Positions 7,590 to 17,497 of a stretch of 59,467 bases of DNA are shown in pieces (the stretch's first letter is position 1; each line of letters opens with the position of its first letter). Source of the DNA: Finegoldia magna (GTDB lineage: Bacteria > Bacillota > Clostridia > Tissierellales > Peptoniphilaceae); contig NZ_QGTH01000013.1 of NCBI RefSeq assembly GCF_003182075.1, positions 1 through 59,467 on the forward strand. The letters are read 5' to 3'. The notes beneath the pieces are model-generated. The model had not been told where the DNA came from, did no database searches, and saw only the letters and a list, made by a program, of their open reading frames with translations. A program made the position numbers and the translations under genes.

Positions 7590-8425
7590 TAGTTTTCCTC
7601 CAATTCTTTCTTGCATTCATCTAAAGTTATAGGAACTTTTTTGAAAAATCCTGACTTTTCTTCATTTAATTTGTATGCAAGTTTTGAAACTATAGGCATA
7701 GATACATTGTGCTGTTCGATTTTATCGTTTGATAAAACTTCGTGAGTTTCACCGTTGAAGATGATTTCTCCATCGTCCATTACCACAACTCTATCAGCGT
7801 ATTCTGCTATCAAATCAATCTTGTGTTCTACCAGTATTATTGTTTTGTTTTGTGATTTCAAAAGTTTCAAAATATCGAAGATTTCTTCAGTTCCTAGTGG
7901 GTCAAGCTGACTTGTCGGTTCATCGAATATCAAAACTTTTGGATTCATTACGATGATTGAAGCTATCGCTACTCTTTGCGATTGACCACCAGACAATTCA
8001 TTCGGATTTTTGTCTTGCAAATCTTCTATTTTAAGTAATTTAATAACATCAGTTACTCTTTGTCTGATTTCTTCTCTTGGAACTCCCAAGTTTTCAAGTC
8101 CGTAGGCTATTTCTTCGAATACAGTTTTCTTTATTCCAGAGATTTGACTGAATGGATTTTGGAATACAAATCCAACTAATTCCGCCATTTCTCCTCGTTC
8201 AATATCGTTGATATTTTTATTGTCGATATAAATACTTCCTGTAATTTCTCCTTGAACAAAGTCTGGAATTATCCCTCTAATGATATTGCACAAAGTAGTC
8301 TTGCCAGAACCATTTTTGCCAATAATCCCCACAAATTCTCCTTGTTTCACGTACAAATCCAAGTTTTTTATCGTTTTTTCTTCTTGAAGTTCATATTTGA
8401 ACGAAACATTTTTAATTTCTATCAT
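7589..8425 (-). CDS. ecfA1: ECF transporter ATPase
   Basis: A 278-residue ECF ATPase with Walker A GKNGSGKTT, a FQNPFSQISG Q-loop, the complete signature LSGGQSQR, Walker B LIFDEPTSQLD and a switch His in VEHKID. Together with the next ATPase and EcfT it forms the energizing module. The gene overlaps ecfT by one base and ecfA2 by one base, so the subunits are translationally coupled. Complete motifs contrast with its degenerate partner. Confidence 0.92.
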   Translation of the reverse strand: MIEIKNVSFKYELQEEKTIKNLDLYVKQGEFVGIIGKNGSGKTTLCNIIRGIIPDFVQGEITGSIYIDNKNINDIERGEMAELVGFVFQNPFSQISGIKKTVFEEIAYGLENLGVPREEIRQRVTDVIKLLKIEDLQDKNPNELSGGQSQRVAIASIIVMNPKVLIFDEPTSQLDPLGTEEIFDILKLLKSQNKTIILVEHKIDLIAEYADRVVVMDDGEIIFNGETHEVLSNDKIEQHNVSMPIVSKLAYKLNEEKSGFFKKVPITLDECKKELEEN

Positions 8426-9156
8426 TATTTAAACCTCCACACCAATACCAACACAACCAATGCAATGAAAACGTAAAAAATTATTCTATCTGCAGTTGTT
8501 TTCTTAATTTCCTTAAGACATGTTTTTTCATTTTCAGATGCAAATCCACGTGCTTCAAGTGTAATTGTCTTTTCATCAATTTCTGAAAGTGATGATATAA
8601 TCAAAGGTCCAAGTGACGGGAAGAACGCCTTCGCTCTGTTTTTAATGGAGCCTGTTGTTTCAATTCCACGTGCTTGTTGTGCTTTTATGATTTTGGAACT
8701 TTTCTTAATCATTTCTGGAATCATAGTCATTGTCGCCATAATTACGTAACTTGTAACGTGACTTACTCTTTTTTGTTGAAGAGCTATCATTAAATCTTCG
8801 ATGTCTGTTGTTTCGAAGAATAATAAAAACAAAGTTATAAGCGTTAGAATGAATTTTGTTTGTTCCAAACCATTTAATATTCCGTTAAGTGTCACTCTCA
8901 TAAATCCTAAATTCAAATACACGTGTTCTGTTGATTTGTCCAAGAATAATTGGAACAAAAACATTATTAATAATACTAATAACAAAACTATCCACAATTT
9001 TTTCACGTATTGTTTGAATTTATTATCCAACAAAGCTAATATCAAGCTTAATGGAAGTACAAAAAGGTATGCGAATTGCCATGGCAAAACCAACGAAATA
9101 ATAACTGTAACTATAACCATAAAAAGTTTTGTTGTTGGGAAAATTTTAGATATCAT
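8425..9156 (-). CDS. ecfT: ECF transporter transmembrane subunit
   Basis: A 243-residue EcfT/CbiQ protein with about four to five membrane helices. It has the two cytoplasmic coupling motifs: KAQQARGIE near residue 155 and TLEARGFAS near residue 200, which contact the two ATPases. It overlaps the S-component gene by four bases. A dedicated T and A pair in one operon with one S protein makes this a group I ECF transporter, not a shared module. Confidence 0.9.
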   Translation of the reverse strand: MISKIFPTTKLFMVIVTVIISLVLPWQFAYLFVLPLSLILALLDNKFKQYVKKLWIVLLLVLLIMFLFQLFLDKSTEHVYLNLGFMRVTLNGILNGLEQTKFILTLITLFLLFFETTDIEDLMIALQQKRVSHVTSYVIMATMTMIPEMIKKSSKIIKAQQARGIETTGSIKNRAKAFFPSLGPLIISSLSEIDEKTITLEARGFASENEKTCLKEIKKTTADRIIFYVFIALVVLVLVWRFK

Positions 9157-9776
9157 TTTGCACCTCTCACGTATTTGTTCTTCTTTTCTTTTATGTATTG
9201 AATTCCATTAGGATATCTCAACAAATTTCTGTTAGGAATGGATTTGATAAGGAAATACACTGCAAACGAAGTCAAAAACTTATCCAAAGTTTCTGTAAGC
9301 ACAGTTGAACCTATAACAGATTCCCATAATCCTTTTCCTGTTGCAACCAAAAACGTCGTGATTGCACTTGAACCACTCGCTCCAGTAACACCACCGAAGA
9401 CCAAAACAGTAATTGGCGCAGATGTAACCATTGCAACAAGCCAAATAATAACTGCTACTACAAATGTTTTTGCTGGAGTCTTGAACATTGCCTTTTTCCC
9501 ACAAACCCCTGCAACCAAACCAATCGCACCACTTACAATCATATATGGTAGTTGCGTAGGGTTAGTAACAGATGTCACGATGTTTGTGACAACACCTGTA
9601 AGAAAACCAATCCAAGGTCCACACAATACACCTGTGAACACAGTTCCTATAACATCCAAATAAACCGGTAATTTTAATGCTGCAGTTAAATTTGCACCAA
9701 CAAAATTGATAGCTATACCAAGTGGAATTAGTAAAATTACCGACAAGTTATAGCTCATCTTAGATTTAGATTTCAT
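9153..9776 (-). CDS. ECF transporter substrate-binding (S) component, substrate unknown
   Basis: A 207-residue, six-helix-type integral membrane protein. It carries the GPWIGFLTGVVTNIVTS stretch typical of one subgroup of ECF S components and a small-residue-rich helix for docking on EcfT. It leads the operon S-T-A-A-nucleoside hydrolase. Family knowledge says the S subunit sets substrate specificity. The co-transcribed hydrolase suggests a nucleoside such as queuosine or a pyrimidine nucleoside, but this is inference. No riboswitch for preQ1, thiamine or another vitamin was recognised in the 135 bases upstream. Confidence 0.82.
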   Translation of the reverse strand: MKSKSKMSYNLSVILLIPLGIAINFVGANLTAALKLPVYLDVIGTVFTGVLCGPWIGFLTGVVTNIVTSVTNPTQLPYMIVSGAIGLVAGVCGKKAMFKTPAKTFVVAVIIWLVAMVTSAPITVLVFGGVTGASGSSAITTFLVATGKGLWESVIGSTVLTETLDKFLTSFAVYFLIKSIPNRNLLRYPNGIQYIKEKKNKYVRGAK

Positions 9777-9911
9777 AAATTCCTCCTATAAATTTTACGA
9801 AAAAAATTTTCGCGTTGAATAAATTTTATCATAATACGACCAATTAATAAATCATTTTTCGTTAAAAATATTAACAAAAATTTTGTGTTACTAAAATATT
9901 TAATTCAAAGT

Positions 9912-10322
9912 TTACAAAACTCTTAGCATACCCTTCTTGTTAGGAAATTGTTTGAAATGAAATTTTTCGTAAAATGCATCGTAAGGAGTGTTCGCCAACA
10001 AAATAATATAGCTATCCTCATCATAATTTTCGTCCAAGTATTTGTTAATCTCATTCATTAAAACTCTTCCCAAACCATTTTTCTGATACTGTGAATCCAC
10101 CATCACATCAGTAACCACAAGACTAATCGCCCCATCTCCGACAACCCTTGCCATCGCAATCAACTTATCCCCATCATAAATCGATGTAATGAAAAGAGAA
10201 TTTTCTATTGCAGTTTCCGCATTTTCTTTCGATTTTTTATTTCCAATACCAGATTTTTCACGCAATTCGTTGTAATCATCTGGACTAACCGCTGCATTTT
10301 TTATAACGTATTTTGTATTCAT
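9912..10322 (-). CDS. GNAT-family N-acetyltransferase
   Basis: A 136-residue single-domain GNAT protein. The acetyl-CoA motif A is visible as VTDVMVDSQYQKNGLGRVLM (Q-x-x-G-x-G pattern around residue 80). The C-terminal YDAFYEKFHFKQFP is the usual motif B end, with a Tyr that often acts as general acid. The acceptor is unknown. It appears to be monocistronic; a terminator of the next gene lies upstream. Confidence 0.85.
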   Translation of the reverse strand: MNTKYVIKNAAVSPDDYNELREKSGIGNKKSKENAETAIENSLFITSIYDGDKLIAMARVVGDGAISLVVTDVMVDSQYQKNGLGRVLMNEINKYLDENYDEDSYIILLANTPYDAFYEKFHFKQFPNKKGMLRVL

Positions 10323-10364
10323 AACTCACCTCACACATATTATCCATTATTTTTCTTAATTTTA

Positions 10365-10400
10365 CAAAAAAAGAGACATCAGCTATATGCCAATATCTCT
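10365..10400 (-). terminator. Terminator after the 1345-residue surface protein
   Basis: On the minus strand AGAGATA (10400-10394) pairs with TGTCTCT (10378-10372), followed by seven to eight T, only a few bases past the stop codon at 10407. Confidence 0.8.
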
Positions 10401-10406
10401 AAGATT

Positions 10407-13400
10407 TTATTTTGAAATACTTTCTACTCCTCCAATTACTTGGATTTCTTTGATATTAGAATCGTTCAAATATTTTTGAACAGATGCTGGGATTTTATCT
10501 TTTTCCAGTAATATTATTGGAGTTTTATTGATTTGTGTTATAGGACCTGCAACTAATGCATCTACATAATTATATCCATTTGCTACAAGGATTTTTTCTG
10601 CATTTGGATAGATGTGTTTTGCACATTCTACTGAAGTTTCAAATCTATCTTTTCCACTTAATCTAGTTACTTTTATTCCCATAGATACAATCTCTTGTTC
10701 GACTTTTTCTGATACAGAAGATTTTCCACCTACAATTACAATTTCATTTATATTCCATTCTTTAATTGCTTTCTTCGTGTATTCATTCAATTCATCGATT
10801 TGAGTTAACAATACTGGGATATTTTCCTTGGCGGAAATACTATTTCCACAAAGTGCATCGACAATGTTCACTCCACTCGCCAACACAATTTTGTGTTTAT
10901 TTCCAGATTTTTCCACGACTTTTTTGCCAACTTCGACAGATGTTTTGTATCTATCTTTGCCGGAAACTCTGACTACATTGTATCCTTGTTGTTTTAAATT
11001 AGATTCTACTGTTTTTGATATAGTAGATTCTCCACCTACAATATAAATATTTTTTGCATTTAATCTTTTAATTTCATTCAAAGTATTTGCATTTACTTCT
11101 AATTTACCACTTAAAAGTATTGGACTTTTTAAAGATGTCGCAAGTGGAGTTGATGTCAATGAATCTACCAATTCATTTGCTGATGTTAATACTATATTTT
11201 CAGAAGATGTAAAGTGTTTTTTAGAAATTTCAATAGCTGTTTGATATCTGTCTTCTCCTGAAATTCTAGAATTTGCAAATTGCTTGTACAAATCTTCGAA
11301 TGTTTTCACTTCTTTTTTATCAGAGGGATTAGTATTATCTTCTGGTTTATTTGGTTTATCATCTGGAACACTTGGATTATCTTCTACTGATTTTTTAGTA
11401 TATTCAATCGCGATATCATTAATAGACAATGTTTTTGTTTTAATGTCTACTAAATCTTTATCTTGCTTGAATGGCAACAAGTTTAAGTTTCCATATTTGT
11501 CGATTTCATAAACCGCTACAACATTTTTATCATTAGGAACAACTCTTTGTATTGTGAAATCTCCTAATGCCATTTTTGTAACTTCACATCTATGAGGATT
11601 TATTAATTTAAATCTGAATAAATCAAAATCTTTTCCTGCAAGTTGTCTTATATTTGATTTCTCTGGATAAGTCGTTTTAAGCATCAAATCTCCAAAGTTC
11701 ATTCCTTTGATAGTGGTACTCTTATCATCAGATTTCAATTCTGTATTGTTGTCATTTTCTTCTCCTTTTGGAACTAATGTCAAATAAGTTGCGTTAGTGC
11801 AAGAAGTTTGATTGAATACATATTTGCCGTCGCCCCATTTTAATGGATGGTTTGGTCCTCTTTCTGATTTATCAACAAGTGTGAATGGGAAATTAGCAAT
11901 TGCAAATTCATCTTTTGAATCTTCAACTCTTACAGAATATTGCACTCCTTCGTATAAATCAATTGGAGTGATTGGAACTCCCCATTCATCTTCTTCTAAT
12001 GTAGTTGCAGTTACAGTGTCGTATTCACTTGTAAATATCAACTTAACATTGCTGCAATCTTTTGGATTATTCTTATCTTGTAATATTCTTACATAATCAA
12101 TAGTGTATTTATCTTTGATAACTTCATCTTTTTTCAAAGGTCTTATTGTTAGATGATCAATTTTTGGATCAACTGGTTTTGCGTAAGGGTTTTTAGTTTT
12201 GTGTCTAATTGGTAAATTTCCTTCGCCATTTGCTTTGAAATAAAATTCGTTTACTTCCTTATCAAAAGGAGTATCTGATAATATGAATTGCTTATTCTTA
12301 GAGCCAGTTGTTAGCATATAGTCGTCATTTTCATATACGTACAATGATGCCAATTCCCCTTCATATGCCATGAAAGTTCCAACTTTTTCAGATCTAGTTA
12401 AATCATATAATGTGAAATACAAATATTCTCTATCTGATAAAGGTCTAGTCTTTCCATCTTCATTAACCATAATTGGAATTGGAGCCATTTTGACTTTTTT
12501 GTCAGATAATTTGCAAACATCATCCACAGATTCTTTTGAATAATCTAACTTAGTCAACAAAATTTCTTCCAAAACTTTATTATCATCAGTTATTGCCACA
12601 ATCTTGCCGTTGACTTTTTTCGCAGTCACAGTTAAAGGATCAAGCTTGTATTCGTCATTTTTCTTTAAACGAATTTGGTATTTTTCGCCTTCTGTTAAAG
12701 TGAACTTAACCTTAGCAGAATTTGCTTTTATGCTTGAAACTTTTTTAGTGTTCAAGTTTTCCAATTCAAATTCCAATTCTTTATCAACTGGCAATCTGTT
12801 GCAAGAACCACATAATACATCTAATTCAACTTCTTGTTCCAATTTTTCTTCTGCTTTTTTTCTATATTCAATTACAGTATCGTAAATTGATAATGTTTTT
12901 GTTTTAATATTTGCTACATTATCTTTTACAGTAAAATCTAATTTTGTAAGGCTACCGTCTTTTTCAACTTGATATACAGCCTTTACTGATTTATCTTTTG
13001 GGATGTTTCTATGAATTGTAAAATCTCCATCAGCCATTTTGGAAACTTCACATCTTTTTGGATTGATTAATTTAAATCTGAATAAATCAAAATCTTTTCC
13101 TTCCATTGATTTGATTTGTGATTTGTCTGGATGAATTGTTCTTAACAATAAATCTTTAAAATTCATTCCAGAAACAGATGTGTTTCCATTGATACATTTG
13201 ATAACTGTGTTGTGTTTGTTTTCTTCGCCTTTTTTAACAACAGTTATGAAGTTTGCATTTCCACAATAAGAATGGTCGAATCCGTACTTTCCATCTTCCC
13301 ATCCCATTGGATGATTAGGTCCTCTTTCTGATTTGTCCACTATAGTGAATGGAAAATTTTCTATTGCGTATTGTCCCTTAGGGTCCTCAATTTTTACGGA

Positions 13401-14444
13401 ATATTGTACTCCCTCGTGCAAACTAAAAGGACTCAATAAAGTTCCGTATTGATCTTGCAAAATAGGAACTGCTGTTACTGTATCATATTCACTTGTGAAT
13501 ACAACTTTTAAATCTTTAAAGTCTTGCTTATCATTTTCAATTGGAGCTATACAAACATAATCCAAAGTAACCCTGTCAGTGATTTTTTCATTTTCTTTTA
13601 AATGACGAACAGTCAATGAATCTATTTCTGTTTTTGCTGGTTGTAAGTATGGGTTTTTAGCTTTATGTCTAATTGGCAATTTACCTTCGCCGTTTTGTCT
13701 GAAATAGAACTCGCTAACAATTCTTTCAAATGGTTTATCTGCCAATATAAATTTCTTATTCTTAGTGCTTGTGAATAAAATATAATCGTCTTTTTCGTAA
13801 ACACTCAAAGCAGGGATTTGTCCATTAACAGTTTTTACTTCGCCTACTCTTTCAGCTTTTGAAGTATTATACAAATCAAATATAACTTCTTCATCTGATT
13901 TCAAAGCTCTTTTGTTTCCATTTTCTTCCACCATCATTGGAATAGGTGCCATAGTTACTTTCTTGTCTGAAAATTCACAAACATCGTCGACACATTCCTT
14001 AGAAAGATCAATTTTGGATACTAGGATATCTTCCAAGATATAATTATCTTCTTTTGCTAAAACAAGATCTCCCTCATATTCCATTACTTCTACATTAAAT
14101 GGATCCATTTGGTAATCTTTGTTCTTCTTCAAAGTGATTTTGTATTTTTGACCAACTTTAATATTTTCAATATTAAATTTGGCAATTCCTTGTGCTGATG
14201 TAAACTCCATCACTTCTTTTGTTTCTAAATTTTCTAATTCAAATTCCAATTGATTTGCAACAGGTTGCAAATTGCACACTTGGCACAATACTTTGACAGA
14301 AAATTCCTTTGTTTTGACATCTGATTCTGGTAATGTGGCTTCATTATTTACATTACCATCAACTTTTTCATCTGCTGCTTTTGCTACTGGAGCATATCCA
14401 AAAACAAGCGCAAAAGCTAACAGAAAAGCTACAACTCTTTTCAA
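10407..14444 (-). CDS. Cell-surface protein: two tandem ~490-residue repeats plus three CWB2 repeats
   Basis: A 1345-residue secreted protein. The signal peptide ends near AKA-AD (residue 23). Residues about 46-540 and 541-1030 are two copies of one large module, sharing VDDVC...SDKKV, a GEG-LPIRHK segment, TSEYDTVTA, a PFTLVDKSERGPNHP-type stretch and GKDFDLFRFKLINP. Each copy opens with a CxxC (CQVC, CGSC) and has further conserved Cys. A Pro/Asp/Lys-rich linker (about 1040-1065) leads to three cell-wall-binding type 2 repeats, each with a RxSGxDRYxT motif and a VGG. These attach the protein non-covalently to wall polymer. The duplicated module is not one I can name. Ligand or host target is unknown. 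Confidence 0.9.
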   Translation of the reverse strand: MKRVVAFLLAFALVFGYAPVAKAADEKVDGNVNNEATLPESDVKTKEFSVKVLCQVCNLQPVANQLEFELENLETKEVMEFTSAQGIAKFNIENIKVGQKYKITLKKNKDYQMDPFNVEVMEYEGDLVLAKEDNYILEDILVSKIDLSKECVDDVCEFSDKKVTMAPIPMMVEENGNKRALKSDEEVIFDLYNTSKAERVGEVKTVNGQIPALSVYEKDDYILFTSTKNKKFILADKPFERIVSEFYFRQNGEGKLPIRHKAKNPYLQPAKTEIDSLTVRHLKENEKITDRVTLDYVCIAPIENDKQDFKDLKVVFTSEYDTVTAVPILQDQYGTLLSPFSLHEGVQYSVKIEDPKGQYAIENFPFTIVDKSERGPNHPMGWEDGKYGFDHSYCGNANFITVVKKGEENKHNTVIKCINGNTSVSGMNFKDLLLRTIHPDKSQIKSMEGKDFDLFRFKLINPKRCEVSKMADGDFTIHRNIPKDKSVKAVYQVEKDGSLTKLDFTVKDNVANIKTKTLSIYDTVIEYRKKAEEKLEQEVELDVLCGSCNRLPVDKELEFELENLNTKKVSSIKANSAKVKFTLTEGEKYQIRLKKNDEYKLDPLTVTAKKVNGKIVAITDDNKVLEEILLTKLDYSKESVDDVCKLSDKKVKMAPIPIMVNEDGKTRPLSDREYLYFTLYDLTRSEKVGTFMAYEGELASLYVYENDDYMLTTGSKNKQFILSDTPFDKEVNEFYFKANGEGNLPIRHKTKNPYAKPVDPKIDHLTIRPLKKDEVIKDKYTIDYVRILQDKNNPKDCSNVKLIFTSEYDTVTATTLEEDEWGVPITPIDLYEGVQYSVRVEDSKDEFAIANFPFTLVDKSERGPNHPLKWGDGKYVFNQTSCTNATYLTLVPKGEENDNNTELKSDDKSTTIKGMNFGDLMLKTTYPEKSNIRQLAGKDFDLFRFKLINPHRCEVTKMALGDFTIQRVVPNDKNVVAVYEIDKYGNLNLLPFKQDKDLVDIKTKTLSINDIAIEYTKKSVEDNPSVPDDKPNKPEDNTNPSDKKEVKTFEDLYKQFANSRISGEDRYQTAIEISKKHFTSSENIVLTSANELVDSLTSTPLATSLKSPILLSGKLEVNANTLNEIKRLNAKNIYIVGGESTISKTVESNLKQQGYNVVRVSGKDRYKTSVEVGKKVVEKSGNKHKIVLASGVNIVDALCGNSISAKENIPVLLTQIDELNEYTKKAIKEWNINEIVIVGGKSSVSEKVEQEIVSMGIKVTRLSGKDRFETSVECAKHIYPNAEKILVANGYNYVDALVAGPITQINKTPIILLEKDKIPASVQKYLNDSNIKEIQVIGGVESISK

Positions 14445-14494
14445 AGCTTCCTCCTAATGATTTTATTTTTGGTAGTTAATCTTATACCGATATC

Positions 14495-14523
14495 ATTATA
14501 ACTCAATAACACATTTAAAACAA
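14495..14523 (-). promoter_or_regulatory. Promoter of the duplicated surface protein
   Basis: On the minus strand TTGTTT (14523-14518), a 17-base spacer and TATAAT (14500-14495) precede the gene, with an AGGAGG site just before its ATG. No clear operator is seen. Confidence 0.65.
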
Positions 14524-14603
14524 TTAATTTAATAATAATTTATTATCTTATTTAAAAACAAAATTATATACTTTATCACAGCATATTTATTTGCAAATAA
14601 CGT

Positions 14604-14640
14604 AAAAACTCCTAATTAATCGCTAAACTAATTAGGAGTT
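14604..14640 (-). terminator. Terminator of tex
   Basis: CTCCTAATTA pairs with TAATTAGGAG around a ten-base loop. On the minus strand it is followed by five T, and it starts 15 bases after the tex stop codon. Confidence 0.9.
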
Positions 14641-14654
14641 TGTATTGAAAATAT

Positions 14655-16748
14655 TTATAATTTCATTGACAAGGAAACCAATCCTCTTTCTTTATCTATT
14701 CCAATTATTTTTACTTTTACGGTGTCACTTACTTCGCACACTTCTCTTGGATTTTTGATGTAAGAATTGCTCATCTTAGAAATATGGCAAAGTCCGTCTT
14801 CTTTTATTCCGATGTCTATGAATGCTCCGAAGTCCACGACATTTCTAACCGTTCCTGTGACTATCATTCCTTCTTCCAAATCATCGATTGACAATACATC
14901 TTGTCTTAGAACTGGTTTTGGCATTTCGTCACGTGGATCTCTGCCTGGTTTTTTTAGTTCTTCGATTATATCACGCAAAGTAGGTTCTCCTACTTCTAAT
15001 TCTTCGGATAGTTTTTTCACATCTATATCGTTCAAATCGTATTTCATGATTTGTTTTGCGATTTCATAGCTTTCTGGGTGAACTTCTGTGTTATCTAATA
15101 TTTCTTCGCTTTCAGGAATTCTCAAAAATCCTGCACATTGTACGAATGCTTTTGGTCCAATTCCTTTTACTTTCAAGATTTCTTGACGATTAGTGAATGG
15201 TCCGTTTTCTATTTTGTAATCCACGATGTTTTTCGCAGTTGTTTTCGTAATTCCAGATACGTAATTCAAAAGCGCAGAGCTTGCTGTGTTGATGTTGACA
15301 CCAACTGTGTTAACGCAATCTTCCACTACTTCTTCGAGTGATGATTTCAATTTCTTTTGGTTGACATCATGTTGATATTGTCCAACTCCGATCGATTGTG
15401 GAGAGATTTTGACCAATTCTGCAAGTGGATCTTGAATACGACGTGCAATCGAAATAGCACCTCTTATTGTTACATCTAAATCAGGGAATTCTTCTATTGC
15501 AAGTTTTGATGCAGAGTAAATACTTGCTCCCGCTTCGTTTACGATTGCATAAAAGATTTCATCGTCGATTTGCGCTAACAAATCAGATACGTATTTTTCT
15601 GTTTCACGAGAAGCCGTTCCGTTACCTATTGCGATTAGTTTGACGTTGTATTTGTCGATAAAATCCTTCAAAGTTTCATCTGCCCTTTGGATTTGTTTTC
15701 TTGCATCAGTTACATAAATTACTGCACTGTCCAAGAAATCTCCGTATTCAGAAATTACAGCAACTTTGCAACCAGTTCTAAATCCTGGGTCAAGTCCAAT
15801 AATCGCAGTTTCTTTGATAGGAGGTTGCATCAAATACGGCTTCAAATTGCTTTTGAATACGCCGATTGATTCGTCGTCTGCCATTTCTTTCATACTTTGA
15901 CGCACTTCTGTTTCAATTGATGGAACTATCAATCTCTTGTAGCTATCTTTTACTGCTTTTTCTATCAAATCATAAGTTTCAAAATCATTATTTCTTGCGA
16001 TTTTTCTCATAATTTTGAAAATATTGTAATCATCATTTAAAATGAATGAAACTTTCAAGAATCCTTCTTTTTCTCCTCTAAATACTGCAAGAACTCTGTG
16101 TGCTTTGACATCTTTTACTTTTTCTGAATAATCGTAGTACATCTTGTATGTGCCGGATTCGTCTTCATTTTTTTCTTCAGTTTTCATAATTCCATCAGTT
16201 ATGAACGAATTACGAACTATATCTCTGAATACTTTTTGTTCAGATACAAACTCTGCTATGATGTCCAAACTTTTACTAATAGCATCATCAACTGTTTTAA
16301 TTTCTTCTCCGTTGACAAATTCTGAGGCTTTTTTCTCAATCTCAGATAAAGAGTGAGTTTTCTCCATTATCATATCTGCTACTGGTTGTAGTCCCAATTC
16401 TACAGCGATTGATCCACGAGTTCTTTTCTTTGGCTTAAATGGGAGATAAATATCTTCTAATTCTGTCAAAATAGTCGCTTCGTCGATTTGTTTTTTCAAA
16501 TCTTCAGTGAGTTTTCCTTGCTCATCGATAAGACGTGTGATGTCGTCTTTTCTTTCTTGCAAGTTTCTCAAATATGTAAGCCTATCGTTTAATTGTCTCA
16601 ACGTTTCGTCAGTCAAATTCCCAGTGATTTCTTTTCTGTATCTGGCGATAAATGGAATTGTATTTCCCTCATCTAATAATTCAACTGTCTTAACAACGTT
16701 ATCATATTTTATGTCTAATTCTTCTGATAATTTTTGTAGTATATTCAT
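14655..16748 (-). CDS. tex: Transcription accessory protein Tex
   Basis: A 697-residue Tex protein, an RNA-binding factor linked to transcript processing. Visible in order: an N-terminal helical domain, a YqgF/RNase H-like domain (IIGLDPGFRTGCKVAVI, about residue 325; later IGVGQYQHDV), helix-hairpin-helix repeats (INTASSALLNYVSGI, ILKVKGIGPKAFVQCAGFLR) and a C-terminal S1 domain (GMIVTGTVRNVVDFGAFIDI). Length is typical (about 700). It is a single gene with its own terminator. GAAGGA precedes the ATG. Confidence 0.95.
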   Translation of the reverse strand: MNILQKLSEELDIKYDNVVKTVELLDEGNTIPFIARYRKEITGNLTDETLRQLNDRLTYLRNLQERKDDITRLIDEQGKLTEDLKKQIDEATILTELEDIYLPFKPKKRTRGSIAVELGLQPVADMIMEKTHSLSEIEKKASEFVNGEEIKTVDDAISKSLDIIAEFVSEQKVFRDIVRNSFITDGIMKTEEKNEDESGTYKMYYDYSEKVKDVKAHRVLAVFRGEKEGFLKVSFILNDDYNIFKIMRKIARNNDFETYDLIEKAVKDSYKRLIVPSIETEVRQSMKEMADDESIGVFKSNLKPYLMQPPIKETAIIGLDPGFRTGCKVAVISEYGDFLDSAVIYVTDARKQIQRADETLKDFIDKYNVKLIAIGNGTASRETEKYVSDLLAQIDDEIFYAIVNEAGASIYSASKLAIEEFPDLDVTIRGAISIARRIQDPLAELVKISPQSIGVGQYQHDVNQKKLKSSLEEVVEDCVNTVGVNINTASSALLNYVSGITKTTAKNIVDYKIENGPFTNRQEILKVKGIGPKAFVQCAGFLRIPESEEILDNTEVHPESYEIAKQIMKYDLNDIDVKKLSEELEVGEPTLRDIIEELKKPGRDPRDEMPKPVLRQDVLSIDDLEEGMIVTGTVRNVVDFGAFIDIGIKEDGLCHISKMSNSYIKNPREVCEVSDTVKVKIIGIDKERGLVSLSMKL

Positions 16749-16838
16749 TTTCTTCCTTCTCTTTTAATAAACTATAATCTATATTTTAACATTATTTTAT
16801 TTATTTTTCCACATTAAAGCAATTTGCACCAAAATTTC

Positions 16839-16869
16839 AAAAACCATCAAGCAAAACACTTGATGGTTT
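16839..16869 (-). terminator. Terminator after the small membrane protein gene
   Basis: AAACCATCAAG and CTTGATGGTTT form an 11-pair stem with a short loop. The minus strand continues with TTTTTG. It lies immediately after the stop at 16876. Confidence 0.88.
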
Positions 16870-16875
16870 AATTGA

Positions 16876-17283
16876 TTACGATTTAAATAATTTGGCATTT
16901 TTTTCTTTTTCTAATTGTTCCAAGAAAATCTCCTTTTGAATCAAGTGAGTTTTTCTGATGGATCCAGCTATGTCTGCTACTAACATGAAAATCGTCGCCG
17001 CCGACACGTAATAAAAGTCTATAAATGAATATTCGATAAATCCTCTTGATGGAGGTGTCATTTGTCCGATGAAAAGCATCATAAATATCGCTACGAAAAC
17101 AATCGTAAAATTGAATTTGAAAATAAATCCATGAAAATATCCAAGTAATGCTGCGATAGCCAAGAATATCATCAAGCAATGGTCAATCAAAAATCCATGC
17201 GCATGAGACAATGTGTATCTGATGATTATCATGAACAATATGTAAATCAACGAGTAAATAATAAATTTTGTGTTTTTTGACAT
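16876..17283 (-). CDS. Small integral membrane protein of unknown function
   Basis: A 135-residue protein with about four hydrophobic segments (residues 8-22, 34-50, 56-74, 90-106) and a charged cytoplasmic tail ending KEIFLEQLEKEKNAKLF. No family is recognised. GGAG precedes its ATG. It is divergent from udk and has its own terminator, so it seems to be transcribed alone. Confidence 0.75.
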   Translation of the reverse strand: MSKNTKFIIYSLIYILFMIIIRYTLSHAHGFLIDHCLMIFLAIAALLGYFHGFIFKFNFTIVFVAIFMMLFIGQMTPPSRGFIEYSFIDFYYVSAATIFMLVADIAGSIRKTHLIQKEIFLEQLEKEKNAKLFKS

Positions 17284-17445
17284 TTCAAATCTCCTTTTGT
17301 TAAAACATTTTCCGTAATTGTGATTTGCTTGAATTTTTTGTAAAGTTTGTAATAAAATTTACAAAATAAAACATTTCAATATTATTTTAGCACAATTTAT
17401 AATTTTATTCTACAAATAATTAAAAGGTTATCCTAATTTACAACC

Positions 17446-17474
17446 TTGAAAAATTGTAAAATTTATATTAAAAT
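17446..17474 (+). promoter_or_regulatory. Promoter of udk
   Basis: TTGAAA (17446-17451), a 17-base spacer and TAAAAT (17469-17474) lie 24 bases before the start codon; AGGAGG is in between. Confidence 0.6.
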
Positions 17475-17497
17475 TAACTAATAACTAGGAGGCTATT

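Noticed and set aside
9777-9911. Riboswitch (preQ1 or vitamin type) before the ECF operon
   Set aside because: Only a simple A/T-rich hairpin was found; no conserved riboswitch core could be recognised.
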